DNA of 64,000 nucleotides from Capra hircus (GCF_001704415.2 NC_030817.1:50453550-50517549); one strand, 5' to 3'; shown: positions 1-11,889, numbered from the stretch's first letter. Numbers and translations are program-made. Notes: generated by a model not told the origin, from the letters alone.

Positions 1-234
1 CCAATACTCTGGCCACCTGATGCAAAGAACTGACTCATTTGAAAAGACCTTGATGCTGGAAAAGATTGAAGGCAGGAGGAGAAGGGGACAACAGAGGATG
101 ACAAGGTTGGATGGCATCACCGACTCAATGGACATGAGTTTGAGCAAGCTCCGGGAGTTGGTGATGTACAGGGAAGCCTGGCGTGCTGCAGTCCATGGGG
201 TCGCAAAGAGTAGGACATGACTGAGCCGCTGAAC
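1..234 (+). mobile_element. BovB LINE 3' end, cut by window start
   Basis: Typical BovB terminal sequence: the segment with the CCACCTGATGCAAAGA motif, then GATGGCATCACCGACTCAAT, then the tail shared with Bov-A SINEs. It is the non-coding/ORF end of a 5'-truncated copy; the left part lies outside. Confidence 0.85.
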
Positions 235-2404
235 TGGCTGACCTCTACTCAGGTGGGCTTATACCTAAAAACGAAAAAGAACTTAAACACTAGCCCATGA
301 GGCTTGCACTGACAGTGACTTGTCCATGGGAGGGCAAATTGCCCTTGAAGAAGATGGTCACCCAGCTTCCCCCAGGGGCTCCCCACAGTGAGCCTGCCCC
401 TGGTGCCAGGCGCATCAAGGCTCAGTGTTGTTCCAGAACCTGCTGTGCTTCCTTACTCCCTATCAGATCACATCCAGCTGCTTTTCTCCAGCCGTGGTCA
501 AGGTGAATGTGGAAGACATAGAGCACCGTCAGGGGGCACTCGCCTGTCAGGCACCTGCTCAGGATTTAGCCCTGGCTTCTCTTCACCTCACTCCCAGGCT
601 TAGATGGGCCCCTCCCTTCTCTGGGGAAAGGGTTATCGGATGAGTTGACTTCCAGCTAGGGCACTGGTTAGGACCATTAACCTCAGCACATTAGCCTTTG
701 ATAAATGGGTGATTCCAACCCAGCACCATATAGGATACCACAGTGCTGCTGTCCTGTCCTTTCCCGGTGACTTTGTCCTTTGACCTGCCTCTCAGAGCCT
801 GGCAATTATTAACCTGCACAATCAAGCTCTGTGTGAATTTCTTTTTCCAGATAAGGCACCTTTCTTAAAAAGTTGCCTCCGAGCAGGGTCTCCCCAGCTA
901 GGGGTTGTGGTTTGCTGGCTTCCTATGAGCTCCTTGTATTAGTGATTCCAGTGCTCAGGGAGGGTCCTGTGGTCAGGTAAGCTGGAGAAGCGCTGCACAG
1001 TTTATTATTTTTGGAAGATGCTCCATTTACTTGGGGACAAGAAGTCCTACCTTCAATCTGCCTACTTTCGTTGAACCTAGATCTTCCCAATTTCACTGAA
1101 CTGCAGAAACTTTTTTAAAAACAGAATACAACTTAACCTACTTGAGGGAACTTACCCTCACCTCTTTCTGAGCTCAGTTTCCCTCATCCATCCTGCGTTT
1201 TACGACTGGGCTTTCCCGTCTGGGTCACTCTCCTGGTGTCGCTGTTCTGCGTCTCCACCGTGTCCCTTCTGCACACTGGGGTGTGGCCTTGCTCCCTGCT
1301 TCTTGTTCTGGTGTGCCTGGAAATAAGGGGGTTTCCTGAGACACGGAACTTACAGTACTAAAGCCAAAGAAAATCCCAGGCGCCCTGGGACTTGTTGGTC
1401 TTATGTACTGAGCCCTCTTTCTTGCCTGCAGCCCTGGGCCTCTCCTGGGATTCCCTGTCCCTGGCCTCAGCCTACCCAGGGCTGGGACCACAAGACGCTT
1501 ACATGCCCAGCCTCTCCCTCTCTCTCAGCTAAACCCCATTTCCTCATCATTACCCACAGGGAGAGTAAATTCCCCTCTTAGCAGATCTTTAGTGATGCCC
1601 CTCTGAGCAGACCCTGTCTGACCCCATCTTATCCACCCCGGAGAGACTTGGAAAACCGTAGCACCCGACCTGTTCCTCCCCAGGCAGCTCTGACAGGCAC
1701 AAGGTAGCTGAGTGGCTCTCAGGAGGGGTAATGGTAATGGAGCGGACGGGGCAGGGGCCACCCTGACATTGTGTGTGGAAGGTCAAGAGCCAGCCTGTTC
1801 TGGAAAGAGAAGCTGCAGGATCCCAGGCCCCCTCTGTTCCTCTCTGTTCTGCTTCCAGTTGCAAGGTTGAGGGGATCGCTACTGTGTTCATCTCCGGACC
1901 ACAGATGCCCACTCTGATGAGTTGAGTAGTCTCTGCCATCAGGGTTTACTCATAGAGGAGGAAGGTGATGAAGACACAGGGCTGAGTGAATGCAAGCAAT
2001 TGTTAAGTTGTGTTGCATTATAACCAACGGAGTGATTAATTTGTCCCTTGTTTTCACTGCTGCAAATATTTTTCCATTTCTACCAGCCTTTCCCCAAGCC
2101 TTTCTATTTCCTTGCTCCAGGGCCTTTTGTGTAGGTCCAGGTCAGGAGTTCTTTTGTTCATTAAAGCCCTGACTTATTGGGAGACTGGTGATGTTTGCTT
2201 TTGAAGGGGAGGGGAGGAGGTGACCTGAAGAGGGCAGGCAGAAATAGCCATATCACATGGAGGTTTGGACCAGAAATAGATGTTTTCCCAGGTCTGGTGA
2301 GCAATGGATCTCAACAGTATCCCTGTTCGAGGTGCTGGGATGTGGGATGGACTTATCTGGACATGCTGCATCCCTGGGGACCACAGCAAAAACCACTCGA
2401 CCTG

Positions 2405-2525
2405 TAGAATAATCCTACTTTGTGTCTATTCTGTGCCAGGCACTGTTGTAGATGCTGGGATTAGAGGAGTGGACAAAGCAGATGGAAACCCTTGCCCTTG
2501 TAGACCCTGAATCTTAGGGGAGCTA
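2405..2525 (+). repeat. L2-like relic
   Basis: It resembles the L2 3' end (CTATTCTGTGCCAGGCACTG followed by 'aggcacTGTTGTAGATGCTGGG'-type sequence). It is old and diverged. Confidence 0.5.
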
Positions 2526-3019
2526 GACAAAAACCAAATGCTCAAGACTTGGGCTTTTATCGTGAAGAGCCATGAAGCCATTGGAAGGGTCTGTACAGAG
2601 AGGAGTGTAGATTTAAAAGGATCATGGTAGCCTCTGTGTTATGGATGGAATGACTGTAGGGGGACAGAGGTAGAAAGACCAGTTCGGAGGCTATTTCAAG
2701 GATCCAGGGTAGAGGTAATGGTGGCTTAAATGTCGCCGATGAAAAGGCTTTAGGTTTTGGAGATGCTTTGGAGGTAAAGCCAGATAGATAAAATGTGAGC
2801 TATGAGATTAAAAGGAGAAATCATGGATGACTCCAGGGATTTTGGCCTGAGTAGCTAGAAATACAGTCTTCATTAACTGAACTGGGAAAGGCTGTGGCAG
2901 GAATAATGTTGTTTGCAGGAGGGAGGGATCTCACACACAGAGAGCAGAGCCCCCGTGTCCGTAACCCCGCCCCCTCCCCCACCCCACCCAGATTTTCAGG
3001 CAAGACCACACACACTGCC

Positions 3020-3224
3020 ATGTTTAAAATGGATAACCAACAGGGCCCTACTGCATGGCACATGGAACTCTGCTCAATGTTATGTGGAAGCCTTGGATGG
3101 GAGGGGAGTTTGGGGGAGAATGAATACATGTATATGTATGGCTGAGTCCCTTCGCTGTTCATCTGAAACTATCACAACATTGTTAATCAGTTATTCCCCA
3201 AGACTAAATAAAAAAAAGTTTAAA
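3020..3224 (+). mobile_element. Bovine-type L1, 3' terminal fragment
   Basis: Matches the end of ruminant L1: TGTTTAAAATGGATAACC, CTCTGCTCAATGTTATGTGG, ATGTATATGTATGGCTGAGT, ending in an A-rich AATAAAAAAAAGTTTAAAA. Only about 205 bases remain. Confidence 0.8.
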
Positions 3225-3716
3225 ACCTTAAAAAGTTTTATTGGAGAAAAAAAAAAAGAAAGAAGTGGCAACTCTTCCCCTATCGGACAGCCCTGTGTTG
3301 AGGACACTGCTTGTCAAGGGGAACAGCTCCTCTTGCAGCCTGAACCCCTGTTGCTGTAAACAGCCTTCACAGTCACGCCCAGAAGCCCCGCCTGGAGTGA
3401 CTAGCAGTGTGTCAGAAAGACCATCACAGCAGGATGGGGCCAGATGGGTACCTGGAGCAGCGTCAACTGAGCTTAAAGAAATAACTGTTCATGTCCCTAT
3501 GTCATGTTTTAAAGTAAACTGTGTACTTGCCTCAGCAGCTGCAGTGAGTGGAGGCCTACTTGCATGGGTTCATCAGAGGTATAAAGGCAGAAAACAAAAT
3601 TAAGGAGTAGTGCTGGTCTTCTTAGGATTAAAGATAATGAATGCTGTTCTGTTTTGAAGTTACATGATCCTCTTTTATTACATGCTAAGATAGATAAGTT
3701 CTCTATATTAATCTCT

Positions 3717-3961
3717 CTGTTTTTTTTTTTTTTTTTTCAGAGAAGGGCGTTCCCGGCAATCTTGAAGGAAGCATTAGCCCTGACTGTTCATTTTAAATAT
3801 TTATTTATTTTATGTGCTTATTTGGGCTGTGCCAAGTCTTAGTTGGGGCATTCAGACTCTTAGCTGCAGTGTGTGGGATCTAGGTCCTTGACCAGGGATT
3901 GAACCTGGGCCCCCTGCGTTAGGAGTGGGGAGTCCTAGCCACTGGACCTCCAGGGAGTTCC
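3717..3961 (-). mobile_element. CHR-type SINE unit with extra 3' sequence and 14-bp TSD
   Basis: The tRNA-Glu-derived SINE body (about 3797-3961, reverse orientation, ending at the head complement near CTCCAGGGAGTTCC) lies between perfect direct repeats CTATATTAATCTCT at 3703-3716 and 3962-3975. The poly-T (3720-3737) is separated from the SINE body by about 59 bases (3738-3796) of sequence that does not look like SINE, yet is inside the duplication (see findings). Confidence 0.75.
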
Positions 3962-4189
3962 CTATATTAATCTCTAATAAAATAGCAAATCAAATATAGG
4001 GCAGGAATGGCTTTTCCAAAGGTCTTGTATTAGCACCGGTGTGGAACACTCAACATACTAGCTTTGAAGAAGTTGTTCCAGGTCTGAAGGAGTGTTTCAC
4101 CTTTTACACTCGGCATTGCCCTCAAAATGACCAGGCGATTCGAGGTTTTCTTTAGTTTAAGGGACTTCATGATACACTATAGTCCTGTC

Positions 4190-4395
4190 ATTTATATTTT
4201 ACACTCTCATTCAAGCCTCCCAGTGACTCTAAGAGGTGGTACTGTTTGTTATCTCCCATTTTACAGGAGAGAAGATTAAGACTTGGAGAGTGGAGATGAC
4301 ATGCCCGGGACTCGTCAGCTAATGTGTGGCAGAGCCTTAACAGACACTCAGGTTAGTTTGGCTCCAGAGTTCTGTCTATTAAACAATGTTCCCCT
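4190..4395. repeat. MIR-like relic
   Basis: Contains the typical MIR core (CCCATTTTACAGGAGAGAAG, then a clause resembling 'ctaatgtgtggcagagcc'). Old copy, boundaries approximate. Confidence 0.5.
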
Positions 4396-5547
4396 GACCC
4401 CCCTGATGTGAAGTTCAGAATTCCACAACCCCAGGGTCACAGATATCTGGAATTTGAAGGGAATAATGCATCTACTCTATGCCCCCTTCCCCACCTGCTG
4501 CCTGTATTCTCTCTAGTCATCCTTGATGAGATGTCTTCCTCCTGGTCCTTGTAGAAATGCTGGGTGATGGCATAAGAAAAAGTTTGAGAAGCTTATTAGG
4601 AGGTGAATTTCTGGGTGTCATCTCAGATCCATGAAATCAAGAGTGTCTTGGGTCAGGACCCAGAAATATATTGTTATCAAGACCCCAGGTGGCTCTAGTC
4701 GGCAGCCAGGTTTGGAGACCACACTGTAGTGATGGGGAATGGCCTGCGTGCCCCACAAATTGGTCCTGCCTGTCATTTCCACCCTGAGCCATTTCTTTCC
4801 TGTATCCCCTCTTCTTGGGTAGTTCTGCTTATTCCTTAGATTGCACTGACCTACATCTCCTTGTAGCTTTTACCTGCTGGGCCCCATTCTACATTTTGGG
4901 TTACACAGAAAAAGTTTAACCACTCTGCCACTTGACAGTGTTTCAAGAATTTAAGTCATCTACTCCTCTCCTAGAGGGTCGATTTTCCCAAGTCTGCCAC
5001 CTACATCTCTCATTATATAGTGTCAAGTTCTTACATCCTCTGTGTCATGTTCTTCTGAAACCATTTGGGTACTCCTTGTTCCTTTAAACGGAGGCACCAG
5101 AACCAAAGCCCACTTCCCAGGAGCGAGCATAGTAAGAACTTTTGCTTTTCTGCTTTCAGACCCTGCCTTCCTCTAAAGGGATCTTGAAATTAGATGACAT
5201 GTGCTGGGTCTCCAAGGGGTGGGCCTCTGTGAAGCTGCTGAGTTCTGCAGATGGCCTTAGTACATGCTGCTGCTGAGCCTGGTCTCCTGTGCCCTGGGTT
5301 GGTGCAGCTGTTGATTTTGGACACAAGGTGAGGACCATAGACGTATTCTTGCTGCATTTTGTCAGATTCTGCCCCTTGTTCCAGCCTCTTGAATTTTGAG
5401 ATCTTGCCTCTTTCATCAGTAGATTGAATGTTTCTTCACCTGATTCTTTCAGACTGTCTGTATTATTCACCCTGCTTTCTACCAGACTCTGGTTTAAGAT
5501 TATTGTTGTTCCAGGGATCTTTACTCTGAGTAGTGACATATTCGGTA

Positions 5548-5549
5548 TC

Positions 5550-5582
<33 letters not shown>

Positions 5583-5583
5583 C
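5548..5583. repeat. TG/TA dinucleotide microsatellite
   Basis: A run of TG followed by a pure TA run at about 5550-5583. Alternating purine-pyrimidine, likely length-polymorphic. Confidence 0.9.
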
Positions 5584-6146
5584 CATATTTTATATAGCTA
5601 GAGTGGACACAGCTGCTGCCCACCCGATCGTCTCAGTCATCCTTTACCAGTTCCGTGTGTCAGTTTCCCAGCTTGTGTAGCTTTGGGGCCAATATTCCCT
5701 GTGTCCCTAATGGACACAGACATTTCTTGCCTCTATGGAGTGCCACAAGTGTCTGTGAGTTATATTCTCCCTCTGTCCTCCACCCCATGTACCAGAAAAT
5801 TACTGGCTACCATAGGAGTAAGGAAGTCCAGCTCTTTGGTCTGGCAGCAGGACTAACTGAGGTTCAGTTTACATTCCAGAGCTGTCCATGGGATCAAGAT
5901 CTGGACTTGACCTAAGACGGTGCCCTTGCTGACTCCTTCCCCTTTCTGAGACCCTACTCCCTTCCTGGTTGCTCCTGAAGGCACCTCCTCAATAATCCCC
6001 TCCACAGGGATCCTTGGTTCAGAGTCTGCTTCTGGGGGAAGCTGACCTAGATGGTGGTCATAGTGTAAACAGATGTATCAGCTGTTCCACGTGAGTATAC
6101 ATATAAACATTTCAAGACTTTTAAATTTTGTTTATTTTTTTAAAAA

Positions 6147-6516
6147 CATTTATTTATTTGGCTGTGAAAGTGAAGTCGCTCAGTCATGTCCGACTCTTTG
6201 CGGCCCCATGGGCTGTAGGCTACCAGGTTCCTCTGTCCATGGGATTTTCTAGGCAATAGTCCTGGAGTGGATTGCCATTTCCTTCTCCAGGGGATCTTCC
6301 CAACCCAGGGATCGAACCCGGGTCTCCCGCATTGTGGACAGACGCTTTACCGTCTGAGCCACCGTTGAGTCATTCAGGATCTGTCATTGCAGCATGAGGA
6401 CTCTCGTTTTGGCGCTTGGGCTCAGTAGTTGCTCCACGGCATGTGGGATCTTAGCTCCTTGGCCAGGGATTGAACCTGTGTCCCCTGCACTGCAAGGTGG
6501 CCACCAGGGAAGTTCC
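6147..6516 (-). mobile_element. CHR-type SINE split by a Bov-tA SINE
   Basis: The CHR copy starts with TTTATTTATTTGGCTG at about 6149 and resumes after 6364, ending in the complemented tRNA head (CCACCAGGGAAGTTCC) at 6516. Its middle is interrupted by a Bov-tA in the same orientation at about 6164-6364. Confidence 0.75.
6164..6364 (-). mobile_element. Bov-tA SINE nested in CHR SINE
   Basis: Reverse Bov-tA: AAGTCGCTCAGTCATGTCCG at the Bov-A end, GGATCGAACCCGGGTCTCCC (B-box side) and ending at CTGAGCCACC. It is younger than the CHR copy it interrupts. Confidence 0.85.
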
Positions 6517-7261
6517 AGGGCTTTTTCCATTTTTTAAGAAAATCCTTTTTGTAGATTAGCTATTTTAATTTTAGTATAGAGTCAAATACAGGTATAACTC
6601 ATATATTAACTGGTCCCAATAGGATCTACTGACCAGTCACCACCAAGTCAGTGTCTTTTGCAGCAGAAGTCCTGAATTGCTCAGGGAAGCATGAGAGTGG
6701 CAGAGGGAGACATTCTTTGTACCGCATACTGGGAAAGGCCCCTAATTCCTTTAACATCTCTCACTGCACGTACTCCTTCCCTTCTGTGGGTTTTTTTTTT
6801 TTTTTTTTTTGGACATTGGGTGGAGCCTACTTCCTCTTAAAGACAGTCACCAGGCTGTCTTCCTGAAAAAATAAATACATGAGATTTCCGCCTCTGCACC
6901 TGCGAGTTTCCTACTACAAGCCCATGGGGCTACTTGGACAAGCCAGGAGGGTGTCTTCCTCTAGGTGTCCAGGTGTGTCCCTTGGAGTTTAGCACTTGGC
7001 AAAGTCCCAGGGCTAAGAAAGGAATCACTTATCCTTTACACATCCATTTTATTTACTGATTCCCCTCCCCTAGGTATCTACGGCACTATTGATTGACTAC
7101 ACACTAGGATAATGTAGGATTCACATAAGTCTTCCAACTTTTGATTGGTCAGTAAGTTTTGTTTGATTTTCTGCTTTTTGAATCCATCCTTTCCTTTCTT
7201 TTCCATCACCTCTGGGTCTTCCATTTCAGAATCCCTTTTTCTCTTATCAATACTATTTCCT

Positions 7262-7301
7262 ATCGCTTGTTGGCCTTTTGGCTAAGATCAGGTATAATAC
7301 T
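7262..7301 (+). pseudogene. U2 snRNA 5' fragment (tailless retropseudogene)
   Basis: About 40 bases beginning at the exact first nucleotide of U2: ATCGCTT, then GGCCTTTTGGCTAAGATCA (19 of 19 identical to U2), with transitions around it. It stops at about U2 nt 40 with no A-tail. TACTATTTCC lies immediately before (7251-7260) and TACTATTCCC immediately after (7302-7311), as expected of a target-site duplication. It is too short to be functional. Confidence 0.8.
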
Positions 7302-7311
7302 TACTATTCCC

Positions 7312-7450
7312 AGGGAGTTCCCTGGCGGTCCGGTGGTAGGAATTGGGGTTTCACTGCCAAGGACTTGGGTTTGATTCCTGATCAAGGAACTAAGATCCCA
7401 AAAGCCATGTGGTGCAGGCAAAAATTTACAAAAAGAAAATTGAAAAATAA
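7312..7450 (+). mobile_element. CHR-type SINE next to U2 fragment
   Basis: Forward tRNA-Glu-derived head (GAGTTCCCTGGCGGTCCGGT), B-box side GGGTTTGATTCC, and an A-rich tail to about 7447. TACTATTCC at 7302-7310 and TATTATTCC at 7451-7459 fit as its TSD, so the repeat occurs three times around the U2/SINE pair. Confidence 0.8.
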
Positions 7451-7913
7451 TATTATTCCGATAGACCCAAAAGCACTTGTCCTGTGATCGCTGCCTTCCA
7501 GGCATAATATTCTCTCTGCTGCCCCTTGGGTCACTGCTCTGCTTGTACACCTTCACTTGCCCCCTCATCACCTGCAGATTGAGTCTCAATTTTATTCAAG
7601 GTTTTTACAGTCTAATCCCAATCTACTTTGTCTTGGGCCATTCCTTCCTGTTCTGAGGGTCAAGCTAGACAGGCAAGCACACATTTCCCAGACCCTCTGA
7701 TCTCACTGTGTCCTCTGGTCCTCAGTCCAGAATGTCCTAACATTTTCTTCCTCATTCTGTGGGGCCAACTCCCATGCTGCCTTCTCAGAGGAGCCTTCCT
7801 GCTCTCTCCAGCTCAGCGCCTTGAATTCCTTTGTCCTCTGCCCACTACAGTGCTTTGGACATGCCTCAAGTCTGGCTCCTCCCCCAATTTAAGAGGTGAG
7901 CTGTCAAGAACAT

Positions 7914-8125
7914 GGGCTTCCCTGGTAGCATGGTGGTAAAGAATCCGATACCAGTGCAAGAGATGCAGGAGCTGTGGGTTCATCCCTGGGTTGGGAAGAT
8001 CCCCTGGAGGAGGAAATGCAACCCACTCCAGTATTCTTGCCTGGGAAATTTCATGGATGGGGGAGCCTGGTGGGCTACAGTCCATGGGTCTCATACGGTC
8101 AGACATGACTTAATGACTGAGCAGG
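7914..8125 (+). mobile_element. Bov-tA SINE
   Basis: Full forward copy from GGGCTTCCCTGG to the Bov-A end near AGACATGACTTAATGACTGA. Flanked by TCAAGAACAT (7904-7913) and TCAAGGACAT (8134-8143). Confidence 0.85.
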
Positions 8126-8144
8126 ATCACACCTCAAGGACATA

Positions 8145-8480
8145 GAGTCTGAAGCTGTCTTGCCTGGGACTGAAGCTCAGCTCCACCACTTACTAGCGTT
8201 GTTAGCAGTGCTAGTCACTTCCCCTGCCTGTGATACGATTTCCTCATCTGCAAATTAGGGGACATAATAGCACCTTCCTCACTGAGGTGCTGGGAAGATT
8301 CAGTGAGACAATGCATTTTAAGCTTCTGAACAGAGTCAGTGCTGCATAAGTGTTGGCTAAATTCACATTTCTCTTCACAGATTGATTGTGAGTTCCCAGA
8401 AAGCAGTGGCTGTCTTACTTCTCTCTCTGTCCCCTGCGCCTGGTACTTAGTAGGTGCTTGGTACATATTTGTTCAGTGGA
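8145..8480. repeat. MIR-like relic
   Basis: MIR features: CCACTTACTAGCGTTG-like segment, TTTCCTCATCTGCAAATTAG, and the end with AGTAGGTGCTTGGTACATAT. Old copy. Confidence 0.6.
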
Positions 8481-9145
8481 TTTGCTTCTTACTAGCCAAT
8501 GAATTGGGCATTTGTCCGTGAATTAACTGGTAAGCACAGGATTGTTTTCTATGAGTTTTATTCCCCAGAGTGGGTGTGCAGCAGGTTCCATCCCCTGTGT
8601 CTAGACAGGTTTATAAATTCTGTGTATCTGGGTGACGTGGCTGAGGTATTGGTTTCCTCTCAGTCGGCTTTCCTTATCTCTAGACCCTGTTCTCTGTTTC
8701 TCAGACATTCAGTGAATGTGGGGTATTTCTTGTTCTACTTTATCCAAAGGAACTTTGTAATTCAATACCCTTATCCTTGGGTTGGAAATGCATCCTTTTT
8801 GTGTTGTGAAAAGTTGGTCTCTGTTTGGCATTCAGAATAGGAATATGCCAGGACTTTGAGGTGTTGTGATACCTGAATAGAAGAGGGTAAAAAAAGGGAA
8901 CCCTCAAAGACAGAAGAGTGAAGAGAGCAAAAATAGCAGGAAGCCAGGCATCACCTGGGCTCACCTCCTGTGTGTTCTGTTGAGTGATGCCGTTCCCGAT
9001 GGGTTCTACCAAGAAATATAGGTTGTCTTTGCCACTCAGGACTTTGCTGGATAAGTGTGTCCCATCAGAGCTCCTCAGCTAAAGATGCCGACAGAGAGTT
9101 TGGAGAGAGCTCAGAAGAGAGCATCGCAGATAATTCAGAAAGCAG

Positions 9146-10218
9146 TTGTTCAGTCGCTAAGTCATGTCCGACTCTTTGTGACCCCATGGACACACCAGGC
9201 TTCCCTGTCCATCACTATCTCCCAGAGCTTGCTCAAATTGATGTCCGCTGAGTCAGTGATGCCATCCAACCATCTCATTCTCTGTCGCCTCCTTCTCTTC
9301 CTGCTATCAATCCTTCCCAGCATCAGGGCCTTTTTTCAATGTGTCAGCTCTTTGCATCAGGTGGCCAAAGTATTGGAGCTTCAGCCCTTCCAATGAATAT
9401 TCATTCATTGGAATCAAATCTAGTGTTGATTTACTTTAGGATTGACTGGTTTGACCTCCTTGCAGTCCAAGGAACTGTCAATAGTCTTATCCAGCATCAC
9501 AATTCAAAAACATCAATTTTTGGGCACTCAGCCTTCTTTATGGTTCAACTCTCACATCCATACACGACTACTGGAAAAACCATGTGCTTAATCGCTCAGT
9601 CATGTCTGACTCTTTGTGACCCCGTGAACAGTAGCCCTCCAGGCTCCTCTGTCCATGGGGATTTTCCAGGCAAGACTACTGGAGTGGTTTGCCATGCCTT
9701 TCTCCAGGGAATCTTTCCAACCCAGGGATCGAACCCAGGTCTCCCGCATTGCAGGCAGATTCTTTACTGTCTGAGGCACCAGGGAAGCCCTGGAAAAACC
9801 ATAGCTTTGACTATACGGACCTTTGTTGACAAAGTGATATCTCCGCCTTTTACTACTTTGTCTAGGTCTGTCACCACTTTCCTCCCTTTAATTTCATGGC
9901 TGCAGTCACCGTCCACAGTGATTTTGGAGCCCAAGAAAAGAAAATCTGCCACTCTTTCCATTTTTCCCCCATCTATTTGCCATGAAGTGATGGGACCAGA
10001 TGCCATGATCTTAGTTTTTTGAACTCTTTCATCAAGAGACTCTTTAGTTCCTCTTCACTTTCTGCCATTAGGTTGGTACCATCTGCATTTCTAAGGTTGT
10101 TGATATTTCTCCTGGCAATCTTGATTCCAGTTTGTGATTCATCCAGCCTGGTATTTCTCATGATGTACTCTGCATATAAGTTAAATAAGCAGGGTGACAA
10201 TATGCAGCCTTGACATAC
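9146..10218 (-). mobile_element. BovB LINE, 5'-truncated, with 11-bp TSD
   Basis: Reverse copy of the BovB 3' part. It starts with the shared Bov-A tail (GTTGTTCAGTCGCTAAGTCA) and extends into the reverse-transcriptase ORF, where the usual YADD box reads NADG on the minus strand near 10080. TCAGAAAGCAG flanks it at 9135-9145 and 10219-10229. It is interrupted by a Bov-tA. It is not coding. Confidence 0.9.
9584..9789 (-). mobile_element. Bov-tA SINE nested in BovB
   Basis: Reverse Bov-tA with an exact 13-bp TSD, CTGGAAAAACCAT, at 9571-9583 and 9790-9802. It interrupts the BovB copy and so post-dates it. Confidence 0.92.
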
Positions 10219-11011
10219 TCAGAAAGCAGAGGCTGAAGGAAATGAGAGAGTGACTGATTTCAAGAGTGACTGATCCAGTGACTGATTTCAAGAAAATGAA
10301 AGGTGTGTTTATGCAGACATCTGAAATTTTCTACAGACTTGTGCGTCAGCAGAGAAATTTGGGACAGGTTTTAGTCATGTGGCTCTTACTGCAGATGGGA
10401 AGGTGTGGCAGCTAGGAGCTGTGTTATAGTGTCTGTGGCTTGCAGTCCAGTGGCACTCCTCTGTCACCAGCACTCAGGGAGGGCCCGGAGGAGGCGGGAC
10501 CGGTGCTGAAAGGGAGCAGGGTGACCGTCTGCACCAGAGCCTCTGTCCCGTCCTCACCCCTCACTCCCAACGCCTTCTGGCTGGGCAGAAGTCCTAGTTC
10601 CTGGACTGTGATTTCATTTTGGACTTTTCCCTTCTCTGCCAGCTCCATCTTTTCATTCGTTGCTCAGTCCCTACCTGTCTTCCTATTGATATTTCCCTCC
10701 TCCTCCTGCTTTCCCACTTTGGGCTTTCCATTCCCCTCTCTTGCAGTCCCTTAGGTGTTGGCCTGGCATGGAGTGGCCGTAGCATAAGCCAGAGCCTGGC
10801 ATCTGCCCACCCACAGCCTCTGCAGCCCTTAGTGACAGCCAGTGGGGAAACGTTCCTGGCTGGGACAGTCCTGGGGACAATCCTGGGGCTCTGGCTGCTT
10901 CAGCTGACAAACTGCTTGGAGACGCTCACCTCCATTAGAAGCTGGATTAGAAAGGAGCTTAGTCTTACTTTTGCTTGACTATGAGTGAGCTGAAGGATTG
11001 CTCTGTAATAT

Positions 11012-11149
11012 TCTTTTTTTTTTTTTTTCTATTTCTTTATGTGGCTGCACTGCGTGACTTGTGAGATGTTATTTCCCAGGTCAGGGGTTGAACCCAGATC
11101 TCAGCTATGAAAATACCAAGCCCTAACCACCAGACCACCAGGGAACCCC
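11012..11149 (-). mobile_element. CHR-type SINE with 9-bp TSD
   Basis: Reverse copy from a poly-T at 11013 to ACCACCAGGGAACCCC. The TSD is CTGTAATAT at 11003-11011 and 11150-11158. It sits at the edge of a tandem repeat (11150-11329). Confidence 0.8.
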
Positions 11150-11329
11150 CTGTAATATCATTTCTTCATTCATCTGACATTTGTTGTGCACTTGCAACCT
11201 ACCAATTACTCTGTAATATTTCTTCACTCACTCAGTGTTTATTGCACACTTACTACATGCCAGTTACTCTGTAATATCATTTCTTCACCCATTCATTATT
11301 TATTGCGTATTTACTACGTGCCAATTACT
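11150..11329. repeat. Three tandem copies of a 58-61-bp L2-tail-like unit
   Basis: Units at 11150-11210, 11211-11268 and 11269-11329, each beginning CTGTAATAT, with TTTCTTCA-type sequence, a TTATTG-like core and ending in a CCAATTACT or CCAGTTACT motif. The unit resembles the L2 3' end. Confidence 0.8.
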
Positions 11330-11889
11330 GTTCTAGGCACCAGACAGGCTTGGATGTAAGCAAGATCAAGTTTCCACCAAGAGGTCACGAGTGAATCCGA
11401 AGTCTGCTGCTTTTGTAATGAACTATGAGGCAGTACAAAAAGTATTAACAATATGAAAAAGACTTGGATAGATGGAGGACATATGAATCCATAGCCCACC
11501 CTTTGTCTCAAATGTTGACTCCATCTTGAGCGATCACTTGAGTGGTTGCCATAATATAAATAAACACTGATGCCAGGTTATCTTGGGTCCATTTGAACAG
11601 CAGCCCATTTCCTTTCTCCTCAAGGCAACATAACAACAACATTCACTAGTCTCTTTCTCCTGAGGTAATCATGCAGCTACCTCTAACCCATATTGACTTT
11701 CAACAGCCATATTCTGACCACTTCTTTTGGTTTATTTTTTATTTTTTATCAAAGTGCTATACCTCTGAAGCTAACACAACGTTGACCACTTTTTATTGGA
11801 AGTCAGACCCATCTTTTAGACTCTTTTTTAGAAGGGTGGGTGGATAGAAGGGTGCAGGAAGGGTGTAGTAAAAAAAAAAGGGGGGGGCG

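Noticed and set aside
7262..7450. U2-CHR chimeric retrogene made by template switching
   Set aside because: The extra copy of the direct repeat between U2 and the SINE favours two separate insertions.
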